Source of the DNA: Anaerostipes caccae L1-92
GTDB taxonomy: Bacteria > Bacillota > Clostridia > Lachnospirales > Lachnospiraceae
Direction of reading: 5' to 3'
Assembly (NCBI RefSeq): GCF_014467075.1
Contig: NZ_AP023027.1
Location: 3,199,501-3,263,500 of the forward strand
Length of the DNA: 64,000 nt
Made by a program: the position numbers and the translations under genes. Within the stretch, counting starts at the first letter, position 1, and each line of letters starts with the position of its first letter. The notes under the pieces are model-generated. The model worked only from the letters and a program-made list of their open reading frames with translations. It was not told the DNA's origin and did no database searches. Shown in pieces: positions 46,435-54,364 of the stretch.

Positions 46435-47284
46435 GCGGGAACTCCGCTCCTATTTTACCTCCATGATTGGCTGTGCCTTTGCGGCAGTTCTCACTGTCAT
46501 AGGAGGTGTATATTTTATGGTATATAACCTGACCAGCGGCTATCCCTATTTTTCTTATTCGCTGTCCGGCGTCATCTTTGCCGTTCTGATCACGGTCCCG
46601 GTTCTGTCCATGAAATGCTTTGCGGAAGAAAGAAAAAATAAGACAGATCAGCTGCTTCTGACCTCGCCTGTGCCTCTGACAAAGATCATTTTAGGCAAAT
46701 ACTTTGCGATGATCACCGTGTTCGCCATACCCTGCCTGATCTACTGCCTGTTTCCTCTGATCATCAAGTTTCAGGGAAATGCTCATCTTCTGGTGGATTA
46801 TTCTTCGATCCTGGCTTTTTATCTGCTGGGCTGTGTCTTTATCGGCATTGGAATGTTTCTGTCTTCTCTGACAGAGAGCCCGGTCATTGCGGCGATCAGC
46901 ACCTTCGGGGTTTTATTCTTTTTGTATATGCTTGACAATCTCTTAAACTATGTGCCGACCAGCGCACTCAGCGGCGTCATCATCACCATCCTGTTCCTGT
47001 CACTGGCCGCAGGACTGATCTATCATATTACAAAAAACCAAATCATAGCAGGAATTGCCGAGATTGCCGGCTTGGTCTTAAGTATTGCGGTTTATTTCAT
47101 TAAATCGTCTGTATTTGAAAATTTCATTCATGACATTCTGGAACATTTCGTCCTGACCGGTGTTTTCTATAATTTCGCTCAGAACTATATTTTTGATATC
47201 GGAGGGCTTTTATACTATCTCTCCGTCATCATTCTTTTTATATTTTTGACCGTGCAGGCATTTCAGAAAAGACGATGGAGTTAG
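46418..47284 (+). CDS. ABC-2 type permease (GldF-like)
   Basis: 288 residues with about six membrane helices. Starts MKAIYKRELRSYFTSMIGCA and has the early loop CFAEERKNKTDQLLLTSPVP typical of this permease type. It overlaps the ATPase gene by 17 bases. Substrate unknown. Confidence 0.85.
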   Translation: MKAIYKRELRSYFTSMIGCAFAAVLTVIGGVYFMVYNLTSGYPYFSYSLSGVIFAVLITVPVLSMKCFAEERKNKTDQLLLTSPVPLTKIILGKYFAMITVFAIPCLIYCLFPLIIKFQGNAHLLVDYSSILAFYLLGCVFIGIGMFLSSLTESPVIAAISTFGVLFFLYMLDNLLNYVPTSALSGVIITILFLSLAAGLIYHITKNQIIAGIAEIAGLVLSIAVYFIKSSVFENFIHDILEHFVLTGVFYNFAQNYIFDIGGLLYYLSVIILFIFLTVQAFQKRRWS

Positions 47285-47295
47285 GAGGACTGTAA

Positions 47296-48708
47296 GTGGA
47301 TAAAATAAAACAATTATTTCAGACAAAGAATTCCAGGAGAGGCTCATACAGCATAGCTGTTACTGCCGTTGTCATAGGAATCGTGATCCTGTTTAATCTT
47401 CTTGTGGCACAGCTGCCTCAGAAGATCCGGCAGATTGATATCAGCGACACCAATATATATGAGATCTCATCAACAAGCCAAAAGCTGCTTAAAAATTTAG
47501 ATAAGGACGTCAGCCTTTATGTAATCGCCGAAAAAGGGAACACCGATGACCGTATCAGGACCTTTATCACCAAGTATGCCTCTCTCTCCAGCCGCCTCAG
47601 GGTAGAATGGATCGACCCCGTACTGCATCCTTCCGCACTGACAAAGTATGACACGGAAAAAAACAGTATCGTCGTATCCTGTAAAGCAACAGACCGGCAG
47701 ACTTCGATCTCCTTCGACGATATTTTAGTAACGGAATCTTCCTATTATAATACATCTTCTTCCGCCACAAAGTTTGACGGAGACGGACAGCTGACCAGTG
47801 CAGTAGATTATGTGACAAATACAAAAGAATATAAGGCTTATTACACGTCCGGACACGGTGAAACCGCCCTGTCATCTTCTGTCACAGATCTGATGGAAAA
47901 ATCCAGGATCTCTGTGTCAGAGCTGAATCTCCTGACTGCCTCATCTATACCGGAGGACTGTGACCTTCTTATACTCAACGGCCCGACCAGCGATCTCACA
48001 AAAGATGAAGCCAAAGTTCTGACCACTTATTTGAAAAAAGGAGGAAACGTCATGTCCCTTCTGGCCTATACAGACAAGAGCATGACACGGCTCTATGGTA
48101 TTTTGGAAGACTATGGCCTGAAAGTTGCCAATGGATATATTGCCGACGCAGAGCGCTGCTATCAGGGAAATTATTATTATCTCATACCGAACTTATCTGT
48201 GAGCGGCGATATGGCCTCCGGTATCTCCTCAAATTCTGTGCTGATGATTAACTCGAAAGGCATGACGCAGACAGATCCTGTCCGGGATACCATCAATGTG
48301 GAATCTTTCATGGCCACTTCTGAAAACGGCTGTGCCGTCACAGAGAAGAAACAGACACAGGGAACCTATATGCTGGGTGCCGCAGCCACAGAATCGGTCA
48401 CTGTAAAAGACAGCGGCGGAAAGAAGAAAAAGAAAGACAGCCGTCTGACCGTCTACGGAAGCAATATGCTCATCGACGCACAGGTAACAGAGTCTTTTTC
48501 AACTTTAGAAAACCTTACGCTGTTCATGAATTCTGTCACAGCGAATCTGGACAGTACAGATAATATTTCCGTCTCGCCGAAGAGCCTCCAGGTGACTTAT
48601 AACAGCATCGCACACCCGGGTATCTTCAGTATCCTGATCATTTTTGTCATTCCTTTCATGGTCATTGCCGGAGGCTTTGTCGTCTGGTTCCGCCGGAGAA
48701 GAAGGTAA
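47296..48708 (+). CDS. GldG-like ABC-associated membrane protein
   Basis: 470 residues. GTG start 47296 behind TTAGGAGG. An N-terminal membrane helix (about 20-40), a large extracytoplasmic domain with YYTSGHGETALSSSVTDLME and LLILNGPTSDLTKDEAKVL as in GldG/intraflagellar-transport-like domains, and a C-terminal membrane helix followed by RRRR. It accompanies the ATPase and permease and probably forms the outer part of the exporter. Confidence 0.8.
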   Translation: MDKIKQLFQTKNSRRGSYSIAVTAVVIGIVILFNLLVAQLPQKIRQIDISDTNIYEISSTSQKLLKNLDKDVSLYVIAEKGNTDDRIRTFITKYASLSSRLRVEWIDPVLHPSALTKYDTEKNSIVVSCKATDRQTSISFDDILVTESSYYNTSSSATKFDGDGQLTSAVDYVTNTKEYKAYYTSGHGETALSSSVTDLMEKSRISVSELNLLTASSIPEDCDLLILNGPTSDLTKDEAKVLTTYLKKGGNVMSLLAYTDKSMTRLYGILEDYGLKVANGYIADAERCYQGNYYYLIPNLSVSGDMASGISSNSVLMINSKGMTQTDPVRDTINVESFMATSENGCAVTEKKQTQGTYMLGAAATESVTVKDSGGKKKKKDSRLTVYGSNMLIDAQVTESFSTLENLTLFMNSVTANLDSTDNISVSPKSLQVTYNSIAHPGIFSILIIFVIPFMVIAGGFVVWFRRRRR

Positions 48709-48718
48709 GGAGGTTTCT

Positions 48719-49606
48719 ATGAGACAGAAAAAAACATTGATCATTCTGATTCTGGTCTTTGCAGGGCTTCTAGCCCTGTACGCCGGACTCCGCATGTATC
48801 AGAAAAAACAGTCTGCACAAAAAAGTTCTTCTGACAAACTGATCATTAAAGATATGTCGGATCTCACCTCTATTTCCTATAACAACGGGCAGGATCTGTC
48901 TTTTGTGAAAAGGAACGGTACATGGTTTTATGAAAAAGACAGCGAATTTCCTGTGGAACAGAGTTATCTCACCTCCATGGCATCTCAGTTTCAGAAGATC
49001 GAGGCCGTCCGGAAACTAAAAAACGGAGACAGCCTTGAAGACTACGGACTGGAACACCCCGCCTATACGATCAGGGTAAAGGATAAAAAGGGAACACAGA
49101 CGACTTATTATATCGGCAGTGCCTCAGGAGACAACTATTATCTGACGCTGGATGATAAATCGACTGTTTATACTGTATCCGCAGACCTTCTCTCTGGTTT
49201 ATCTTACTCTCTGAATGATATGATGCAGACGGATACTTTTCCCACACTGAGCAGCGGGAATCTGAAAAAAGTTGTTGTAACCAGCGGCAGCAAGGTAAAA
49301 ACCTACACATCCAAATCCAAAAATGATATGGACAGCATTGCCGGAGGACTTGGAGTGTTCACTTTCGGCGACTGTCAGAACTACTCCGTCAAAGATAAAG
49401 ACCTCGCAAAATACGGCCTGGACAGTGAATCCCGTGTCACAGTAGATATTACCTATAAGGATACAGAAACAAAGAAATCAAAATCTCTCACCTTGTATAT
49501 CGGCTCCAAAGATAAGAGTGGAGAAAATTACTATGTGAAGCTGAAAGATTCCAAAATAGTCTATTTAAGCGATGCGGATATTGTAAAGAATATCCTGAAT
49601 CCTTAG
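48719..49606 (+). CDS. DUF4340-type exported repeat protein
   Basis: 295 residues from ATG 48719 behind AAGGAGG; the longer upstream frame overlaps the GldG-like gene and is rejected. An N-terminal signal anchor (LIILILVFAGLLALYAGL) is followed by repeats of the type YGLEHPAYTIRVKDKKG ... YYIGSASGDNYYL and YGLDSESRVTVDITYKD ... YIGSKDKSGENYYV. DUF4340 proteins regularly follow GldG-like genes. Function unknown. Confidence 0.8.
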   Translation: MRQKKTLIILILVFAGLLALYAGLRMYQKKQSAQKSSSDKLIIKDMSDLTSISYNNGQDLSFVKRNGTWFYEKDSEFPVEQSYLTSMASQFQKIEAVRKLKNGDSLEDYGLEHPAYTIRVKDKKGTQTTYYIGSASGDNYYLTLDDKSTVYTVSADLLSGLSYSLNDMMQTDTFPTLSSGNLKKVVVTSGSKVKTYTSKSKNDMDSIAGGLGVFTFGDCQNYSVKDKDLAKYGLDSESRVTVDITYKDTETKKSKSLTLYIGSKDKSGENYYVKLKDSKIVYLSDADIVKNILNP

Positions 49607-49626
49607 ATTTCGTTTTAACAAATGCA

Positions 49627-49654
49627 AAAAGAGACTGCGGGCGCAGTCTCTTTT
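49627..49654. terminator. bidirectional terminator between the Gld-like cluster and rubrerythrin
   Basis: AAAAGAGACTGC/GCAGTCTCTTTT, a 12-bp perfect stem with a GC-rich core, between two converging genes. Confidence 0.85.
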
Positions 49655-49665
49655 CTATATGTTTT

Positions 49666-50208
49666 CTATCCGAAATATCTTTTTAATAATCCTTCAAAAG
49701 CTTTTCCGTGGCGGGCTTCATCCCTTGCCATCTCATGTACAGTGTCATGGATTGCGTCTAAGTTTGCAGCTTTCGCTCTCTTTGCAAGGTCAAACTTACC
49801 TGCTGTTGCTCCATTCTCTGCATCAACTCTCATCTCAAGGTTTTTCTTTGTGCTGTCTGTTAACACTTCTCCAAGCAGTTCAGCAAATTTAGCTGCATGC
49901 TCTGCTTCTTCCAGTGCAGCTTTTTCCCAGTATAATCCGATTTCCGGATATCCTTCTCTGTGTGCCACACGGCTCATTGCAAGGTACATACCTACTTCAG
50001 AACATTCTCCTTCAAAGTTTGCTCTTAAGTCAGCCATGATGTCTTCGCTGGCTCCCTGTGCCACTCCGACTACATGCTCAGCAGCCCATTCTCTTTCACC
50101 TGTCTGCTCTTTAAACTTTTCTGCCGGTACTCCGCATGTTGGACATTTTTCTGGTGGAGTATCTCCTTCGTGAACATAACCGCATACTGTACAAACCCAT
50201 TTCTTCAT
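49666..50208 (-). CDS. reverse rubrerythrin
   Basis: 180 residues. The rubredoxin domain comes first ([10 protein letters not shown]...CPTCGVP, residues 6-26), followed by the four-helix di-iron domain with [36 protein letters not shown] and [16 protein letters not shown]. This is the reverse of classical rubrerythrin. Such proteins reduce hydrogen peroxide and oxygen in Clostridia and protect them during air exposure. It lies next to a Fur/PerR-family gene that shares its operator. Confidence 0.92.
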   Translation of the reverse strand: MKKWVCTVCGYVHEGDTPPEKCPTCGVPAEKFKEQTGEREWAAEHVVGVAQGASEDIMADLRANFEGECSEVGMYLAMSRVAHREGYPEIGLYWEKAALEEAEHAAKFAELLGEVLTDSTKKNLEMRVDAENGATAGKFDLAKRAKAANLDAIHDTVHEMARDEARHGKAFEGLLKRYFG

Positions 50209-50274
50209 ACTTATACATCTCCTTTGAATTTATTTTACTGTTTTTGCTGTGTTCAAGAAACCCAGTAAAGATAT

Positions 50275-50334
50275 CAGTAACTATTACTGTTTTCTTGTTG
50301 ATCTAATCATAACACCGCTATTTTGTATTGTCAA
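50275..50334 (-). promoter_or_regulatory. rubrerythrin promoter and Fur/PerR-type operator
   Basis: Promoter TTGACA (50334-50329), 17-base spacer, TATGAT (50311-50306). The promoter overlaps the end of the regulator gene. A 15-bp palindrome CAGTAACTATTACTG (50275-50289) lies just after the start site. The sequence at 50745-50759 before the regulator gene is closely related. Confidence 0.65.
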
Positions 50335-50725
50335 TATCTTTTTTTAAACATTTTTCACATACTCCACGAAAGTAAGTGACATTCTCGTCTACACGACCTT
50401 TAAATTGGGCGCTTGCGATCGCATTTACATGGTCGATCGGGTCCATCTTAAGATCGATGACTTCCCCGCACTCTTTGCATATAAAATGATAGTGCGGACC
50501 AACATTGGCATCGTATCTGTCTGCCCCGCCGTCATAACTCAGTTTTAGGATATCACCGCGGCTTGACAGCAGTGCCAGATTGCGGTAAACCGTACCTAAA
50601 CTGATGTTTGGAAATTCTTCTTTTATGTTTACATAAATGGTATCCGCAGTCGGATGATCTTTTCTCGTCATCAAAAAGTTAATGATCGCATCCCTCTGCT
50701 TGCTCCTTTTCGTCGCAGGCTGCAT
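50318..50725 (-). CDS. Fur-family peroxide regulator (PerR-like)
   Basis: 135 residues from ATG 50725, behind GAGGAGG; a 42-codon upstream extension covers the promoter and is rejected. Winged helix with HPTADTIYVNIKEEFPNISL and GTVYRNLALL. Metal site GPHYHFICKECGEVIDL and a second Cys pair CEKC for structural zinc. The PerR identity is inferred from the neighbouring peroxide-reducing rubrerythrin and a shared operator; Fur or Zur cannot be excluded from sequence alone. Confidence 0.85.
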   Translation of the reverse strand: MQPATKRSKQRDAIINFLMTRKDHPTADTIYVNIKEEFPNISLGTVYRNLALLSSRGDILKLSYDGGADRYDANVGPHYHFICKECGEVIDLKMDPIDHVNAIASAQFKGRVDENVTYFRGVCEKCLKKDIDNTK

Positions 50726-50744
50726 AGGCGTCCTCCTCTCATAA

Positions 50745-50793
50745 TAATAATTGTTACTGTTTTTAGTATAAGTTACCATACATGTATTGTCAA
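50745..50793 (-). promoter_or_regulatory. promoter and operator of the Fur/PerR-like gene
   Basis: TTGACA (50793-50788), 17-base spacer, TATACT (50770-50765). The operator-like CAGTAACAATTATTA on the minus strand (50759-50745) lies 5 bases after the -10 and matches the rubrerythrin palindrome in its left half. This suggests autoregulation. Confidence 0.6.
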
Positions 50794-50814
50794 GGACCTT
50801 CCCTGAGAAATATA

Positions 50815-50857
50815 CAAAAAAAAACACTTTGGTGAAAATGAATCCTTCCAAAGTGCT
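50815..50857 (-). terminator. DEAD-box helicase gene terminator
   Basis: Minus strand CACTTTGG (50855-50848) pairs with CCAAAGTG (50832-50825), followed by nine T, just after the helicase stop and upstream of the regulator promoter. Confidence 0.85.
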
Positions 50858-50868
50858 TCTTAATTATT

Positions 50869-52455
50869 TTATTTCCGGTTCGCCGGCTCCATGCTGACAC
50901 TCTTCCCCTTGATCTTTGCGTGTCTCATTCCGTACATAACGTCTTTTGCAACCTCTTTCGGCACTTCTACAAACGTATACTGATCATGCACATCAATGGC
51001 ACCTACCAGGTCGCCGGAGATGCTGGATTCTCCCGCTATTGCTCCGAGGATATCTCCAGGGCGCACTCCTTTTTTCTTTCCTATGTTAATAAAGAGTCTT
51101 ACCATTCCCGCTTCAGCTCCGGTATCGCCAAAGTCTTCACTCTGCTGTGCTTCCTGTTCCTCATTCTCTGAAATTTGTTTTTTCAGAAATGCCGCTGCGA
51201 TCTCTAATGCTGTGAAGTCAGTCTCATTGATGAATTCATCCAGCATATCTACATATTTATCCAGATTGTTTTCTTCAATCAGTCCTGTGATCTCCTCCAG
51301 ACTCTTTTCTGCTCTGGTGGCCTGAACATCATTTAAACTCGGAATCGGTCTTGCCTTGATCTTTGTTTTACAGTAGCGCTGTACGTCTCTCAGCTTATAA
51401 ATTTCTTTTCCTGCCACGAAAGTAAATGCATTCCCAGTCCTGCCTGCGCGTCCGGTACGCCCGATCCGGTGCACATAAAACTCATCATCCTGAGGGAGAT
51501 CGTAATTGAAGACTGCATCTACATCATCTACATCGATTCCTCTCGCAGCCACATCGGTTGCCACAAGGATATCCACACGTCCGCCTCGGAAGCTTTTCAT
51601 GACACGGTCTCTCTGGCTCTGCTTCAGGTCTCCGTGGATCCCCTCTGCAAAGTACCCCCGGCCTTTCAGTTCTCCCGTCACTTCGTCTACCATACGTTTT
51701 GTATTGCAGAATACGATGGAAAGCTTCGGAGAATGCATATCCAGCAGACGGCAGAGCACTTCAACCTTCTGTTTCGGCCTCACCTCATAGTAATACTGCT
51801 CGATATTCGGTACTGTCAGTTCCTTGCGCACTACCTTGATCAGCTTGGAATCCTTCTGATATTTTTTCGTAATGTCCAGAATCGCCTTCGGCATCGTGGC
51901 AGAGAACAATAAAGTCTGCCTTTCTTCCGGTACTTCTTTTAAAATACTCTCGATATCTTCTCTGAATCCCATGTTCAGCATCTCGTCGGCCTCATCCAGG
52001 ACAACCATTTTCAAATCTTCTAATTTCAGAGTATGACGGCGCATATGATCCATGATACGGCCCGGTGTTCCTACTATAATATTGGCTCCTGTTTTCAGGG
52101 ACCGAATCTGATTCGTAATGTTCTGTCCCCCATAGATCGGAAGTACTTTGGCTCCATGCATAAATTTGGCTAATTTACGGATTTCATCCGCCACCTGGAT
52201 CGCCAGTTCTCTTGTGGGACATAAAATCATGGCCTGAGGCTTTTTCACCTTTGTATCCATCTTTTCCAAAAGCGGTATTCCAAATGCAGCGGTCTTTCCG
52301 GTTCCTGTCTGTGCCTGACCAACAATGTCTCTTCCCTCAAGCACCACCGGGATTGCCGCCCCCTGAATCGGAGAGGCAGCCTCAAAGCCCATCTCTTTCA
52401 CTGCTTTTAATATTTTATCATTAATATTCAACTCATCAAATCTTACTGCGTCCAT
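50869..52455 (-). CDS. DEAD-box RNA helicase with DbpA-type RNA-binding domain
   Basis: About 528 residues from ATG 52455, preferred because GAGG lies 5 bases upstream; an in-frame ATG is 9 codons earlier without a good site. Motifs: AQTGTGKTAAFG, PTRELAIQ, DEAD, SAT, HRIGRTGRAGRTG. The last 75 residues (VRLFINIGKKKGVRPGDILG) form a DbpA/CsdA RNA-binding domain. Probably acts in ribosome assembly or cold adaptation. Its leader carries a strong hairpin. Candidate names are deaD, cshA or dbpA. Confidence 0.92.
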   Translation of the reverse strand: MDAVRFDELNINDKILKAVKEMGFEAASPIQGAAIPVVLEGRDIVGQAQTGTGKTAAFGIPLLEKMDTKVKKPQAMILCPTRELAIQVADEIRKLAKFMHGAKVLPIYGGQNITNQIRSLKTGANIIVGTPGRIMDHMRRHTLKLEDLKMVVLDEADEMLNMGFREDIESILKEVPEERQTLLFSATMPKAILDITKKYQKDSKLIKVVRKELTVPNIEQYYYEVRPKQKVEVLCRLLDMHSPKLSIVFCNTKRMVDEVTGELKGRGYFAEGIHGDLKQSQRDRVMKSFRGGRVDILVATDVAARGIDVDDVDAVFNYDLPQDDEFYVHRIGRTGRAGRTGNAFTFVAGKEIYKLRDVQRYCKTKIKARPIPSLNDVQATRAEKSLEEITGLIEENNLDKYVDMLDEFINETDFTALEIAAAFLKKQISENEEQEAQQSEDFGDTGAEAGMVRLFINIGKKKGVRPGDILGAIAGESSISGDLVGAIDVHDQYTFVEVPKEVAKDVMYGMRHAKIKGKSVSMEPANRK

Positions 52456-52493
52456 AAATTCCTCTGTATCTTTCTCATTCAATCAAAAATAAT

Positions 52494-52571
52494 GCTCCGG
52501 GTTGTCAGGCATGCTGACAATCCAGAGCAACAACGTTATCAACTATAACACATTTTCATGTTCTGCGTCAA
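52494..52571 (-). promoter_or_regulatory. promoter and leader hairpin of the DEAD-box helicase gene
   Basis: Minus strand TTGACG (52571-52566), 18-base spacer, TATAGT (52547-52542). The leader then forms a hairpin from GCTCTGG-A-TTGTCAG to CTGACAA-CC-CGGAGC (52528-52494), followed by ATTATTTTTG. It could be a leaky terminator or a cold-responsive structure, as often seen before helicase genes. Confidence 0.55.
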
Positions 52572-52598
52572 GAAGACAATGCGCCTGTCTCTCGACAA

Positions 52599-52988
52599 TT
52601 AGTGACGGCCGCAGCCGTGTTCCCCGCAGTTTCCTTCATGATGATGGTCTTCACCGTGATGGCTGCACATGACATTTTCGTCATAAGAGAGTTCATTATT
52701 AAGCAGATCTTCAACAGCCTGATCCGCGCTTCCGGAAACTCCTCCGTACAGAGTGATTCCTGCTTCCTTTAAAGCTTCCTGCGCCCCTGCGCCGATTCCG
52801 CCGCAGATCAGGGTGTCTGCCCCGTGTTCCTGTAAAAATCCTGCCAAAGCACCGTGCCCGCTTCCCATAGTAGATACGACTACACTGTTTAACACTTTCC
52901 CATCGGCCGTCTCATAAATCTTAAACTGCTCTGTGTGTCCAAAATGCTGAAAAATATCTCCGTTTTCATAAGTTACTGCTATCTTCAT
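52599..52988 (-). CDS. NifX/NifB-type iron-molybdenum cofactor-binding family protein
   Basis: 129 residues. Dinitrogenase iron-molybdenum cofactor family: MKIAVTYENGDIFQHFGHTE, GGIGAGAQEALKEAGI. The C-terminus is a His/Cys-rich tail (HHGEDHHHEGNCGEHGCGRH), suggesting metal or cluster handling. It is not evidence for nitrogen fixation; such small members are common in anaerobes. It overlaps the UPF0251 gene by 4 bases. Confidence 0.85.
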   Translation of the reverse strand: MKIAVTYENGDIFQHFGHTEQFKIYETADGKVLNSVVVSTMGSGHGALAGFLQEHGADTLICGGIGAGAQEALKEAGITLYGGVSGSADQAVEDLLNNELSYDENVMCSHHGEDHHHEGNCGEHGCGRH

Positions 52989-53344
52989 CTTTCTTTCTCC
53001 TTTTCTTTTTTACAGCAGCGTCTGCTGCAATTTTCTTTATCTCCGGAACAGAGTGTATAATCCCCGCCCTGAATCATTAACATTTTCCCGTGAATGAGAG
53101 CGTCCGCCAGCTTTGTTCTGGCAGAATCGTAAATGCCTGTGACCGTAGTCCTGGCAATTCCCATCTGCTCTGCGCACTGCACCTGAGTGAGTTTTTCCCA
53201 ATCAATGAGCCGAATAGTTTCGTATTCATCAATACTCATCTTAACAATTTTGTTACCGCAGCATTTTCCCTGTTTTCCCAGCGGCTCAAAGCCCTGATTC
53301 TCAGGCATGGCACAGACTCTTCTGCATTTTCTGGGTCTCGGCAT
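52985..53344 (-). CDS. UPF0251 (DUF134) HTH protein
   Basis: 119 residues from ATG 53344, behind AAAGGAG; 10 codons of upstream frame are rejected. MPRPRKCRRVCAMPE is the family hallmark. A central helix-turn-helix (LTQVQCAEQMGIARTTVTG) resembles sigma region 4. Cys residues at both ends (CCGNK, CSGDKENCSRRCCKK) could bind metal. It probably regulates the coupled NifX-like gene through the two palindromes in its promoter. Confidence 0.85.
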   Translation of the reverse strand: MPRPRKCRRVCAMPENQGFEPLGKQGKCCGNKIVKMSIDEYETIRLIDWEKLTQVQCAEQMGIARTTVTGIYDSARTKLADALIHGKMLMIQGGDYTLCSGDKENCSRRCCKKEKEKER

Positions 53345-53368
53345 CCGTTTTCTCCTTTGGTAAATTAC

Positions 53369-53414
53369 TGACATATGTCATTTATTATCATACCATATTT
53401 CTGACATATGTCAA
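53369..53414 (-). promoter_or_regulatory. promoter with twin TGACATATGTCA palindromes
   Basis: Two identical 12-bp palindromes lie at 53369-53380 and 53402-53413, 33 bp apart. The minus-strand promoter is TTGACA (53414-53409), 16-base spacer, TATGAT (53392-53387). One palindrome contains the -35 and the other lies just past the -10. This is a strong candidate autoregulatory operator for the UPF0251 protein. Confidence 0.75.
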
Positions 53415-53558
53415 ATAATATCTTAACTTTTTATAAATATAAGAAAAGTCCTTGAAATGGCTTCGTTGTAGTAGTAGTATATAAATACACTGAATATAGT
53501 TTTCATTACTACATATAATATATGAATGACTCAAGTTTTTATCGGAGGTATATACACT

Positions 53559-54203
53559 ATGAATTTTAGACTGAAAGATCCCGGAAGTGCAATCACTCAT
53601 TTTATTGGCATGGTTCTGTCCGTTGTGGCCGGTATACCCTTGATTGTCAGCAGTGTTCAGACTCACGATTATATTCGTATCGCCTCACTGACAATCTTTG
53701 TACTGAGTATGATCGGCCTGTACGGAGCCAGCACAACCTACCATTCCGTTTATTCTTCTGAGCATGTGATGAAGGTTTTGAAAAAACTCGATCATGCCAT
53801 GATCTTTGTCCTGATAGCAGGTTCCTATACACCGATCTGTACCATTGTACTGGGCGGCAAAGTGGGCTACGGGCTGCTGACTGCCATTTGGATCATTGCT
53901 ATTTTAGGTATTGTTTTTAAAATGTTCTGGGTGACTTGCCCTAAATGGGTGTCATCTGTCATGTACATCGCCATGGGCTGGTTTTGCGTTATCGCCATTG
54001 CCCCGTTATTTAAGAAATTGTCTGCCGTATGCTTCGGGCTGCTTTTGGCCGGCGGTATCATCTATACCGTAGGCGGCATCATCTATGCCCTAAAGCTTTC
54101 CTGGTTTGAAAACCACTGGAAGAATTTCGGACTGCATGAAATATTCCATCTGTTCGTCATGGGAGGAAGCGCCTGCCATTTGATCATGATGTTTTTTATT
54201 TAA
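53559..54203 (+). CDS. hemolysin III / PAQR-family membrane protein
   Basis: 214 residues from ATG 53559, behind GGAGG with 10-base spacing; an earlier in-frame start is 11 codons upstream. Seven membrane helices. Conserved SAITHFIGM, STTYHSVYSSEHVMKVLKKL and the late HEIFHLFVMGGSACH, which carry the Ser, Asp and His metal-site positions of the family. Function in bacteria is poorly known (membrane homeostasis or hydrolase). Confidence 0.9.
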   Translation: MNFRLKDPGSAITHFIGMVLSVVAGIPLIVSSVQTHDYIRIASLTIFVLSMIGLYGASTTYHSVYSSEHVMKVLKKLDHAMIFVLIAGSYTPICTIVLGGKVGYGLLTAIWIIAILGIVFKMFWVTCPKWVSSVMYIAMGWFCVIAIAPLFKKLSAVCFGLLLAGGIIYTVGGIIYALKLSWFENHWKNFGLHEIFHLFVMGGSACHLIMMFFI

Positions 54204-54225
54204 CACTATATTTGAAGACAGCATA

Positions 54226-54279
54226 TTGGGGCAAAAAAAAGAAACACAGAGATTTTTGTGTTTCTTTTTTTTGCCCCAA
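54226..54279 (+). terminator. very strong hairpin terminator after the hemolysin III-like gene
   Basis: Arms of 23 bp (54226-54248 and 54257-54279) pair perfectly around an 8-base loop. The core is TTGGGGC/GCCCCAA with an A8/T8 stretch and GAAACACA/TGTGTTTC. It insulates the tail-fibre-like genes from the upstream gene. Confidence 0.85.
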
Positions 54280-54286
54280 ATTCAAC

Positions 54287-54320
54287 TTGCCCACATTGCC
54301 CGCGGTCATCATGCTATATT
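54287..54320 (+). promoter_or_regulatory. conserved upstream element of tail-fibre-like gene 1
   Basis: The element reads TTGCCC-ACA-TTGCCC, then GCGGTCATCATGC, then TATATT. The same 34-base pattern precedes genes 2 and 3. The TTGCCC direct repeat has a 9-bp period, and there is no good -35 at 17 bp from the -10-like hexamer. This suggests an activator or alternative sigma site. Confidence 0.55.
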
Positions 54321-54364
54321 CATATCTGCAGTTAACAAATCAATTTTTTACAAAGGAGAAGAAA

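Noticed and set aside
45457..49606. Gliding motility from the Gld-like ABC cluster
   Set aside because: These ABC genes occur in many non-gliding bacteria, and no other gld or spr genes are in the window.
52599..52988. Evidence for nitrogen fixation from the NifX-like protein
   Set aside because: Small stand-alone members of this family are widespread in non-fixing anaerobes, and no nif genes are present.
54287..54320. TTGCCC as an ordinary sigma-A -35
   Set aside because: Spacing to the TATATT hexamer is 13 or 22 bases for the two copies, neither of which suits sigma-A.
54212..54364. N-terminal extension of tail-fibre-like gene 1
   Set aside because: It would translate the 23-bp terminator hairpin and the conserved upstream element; ATG 54365 has AAAGGAG and matches the paralogues.
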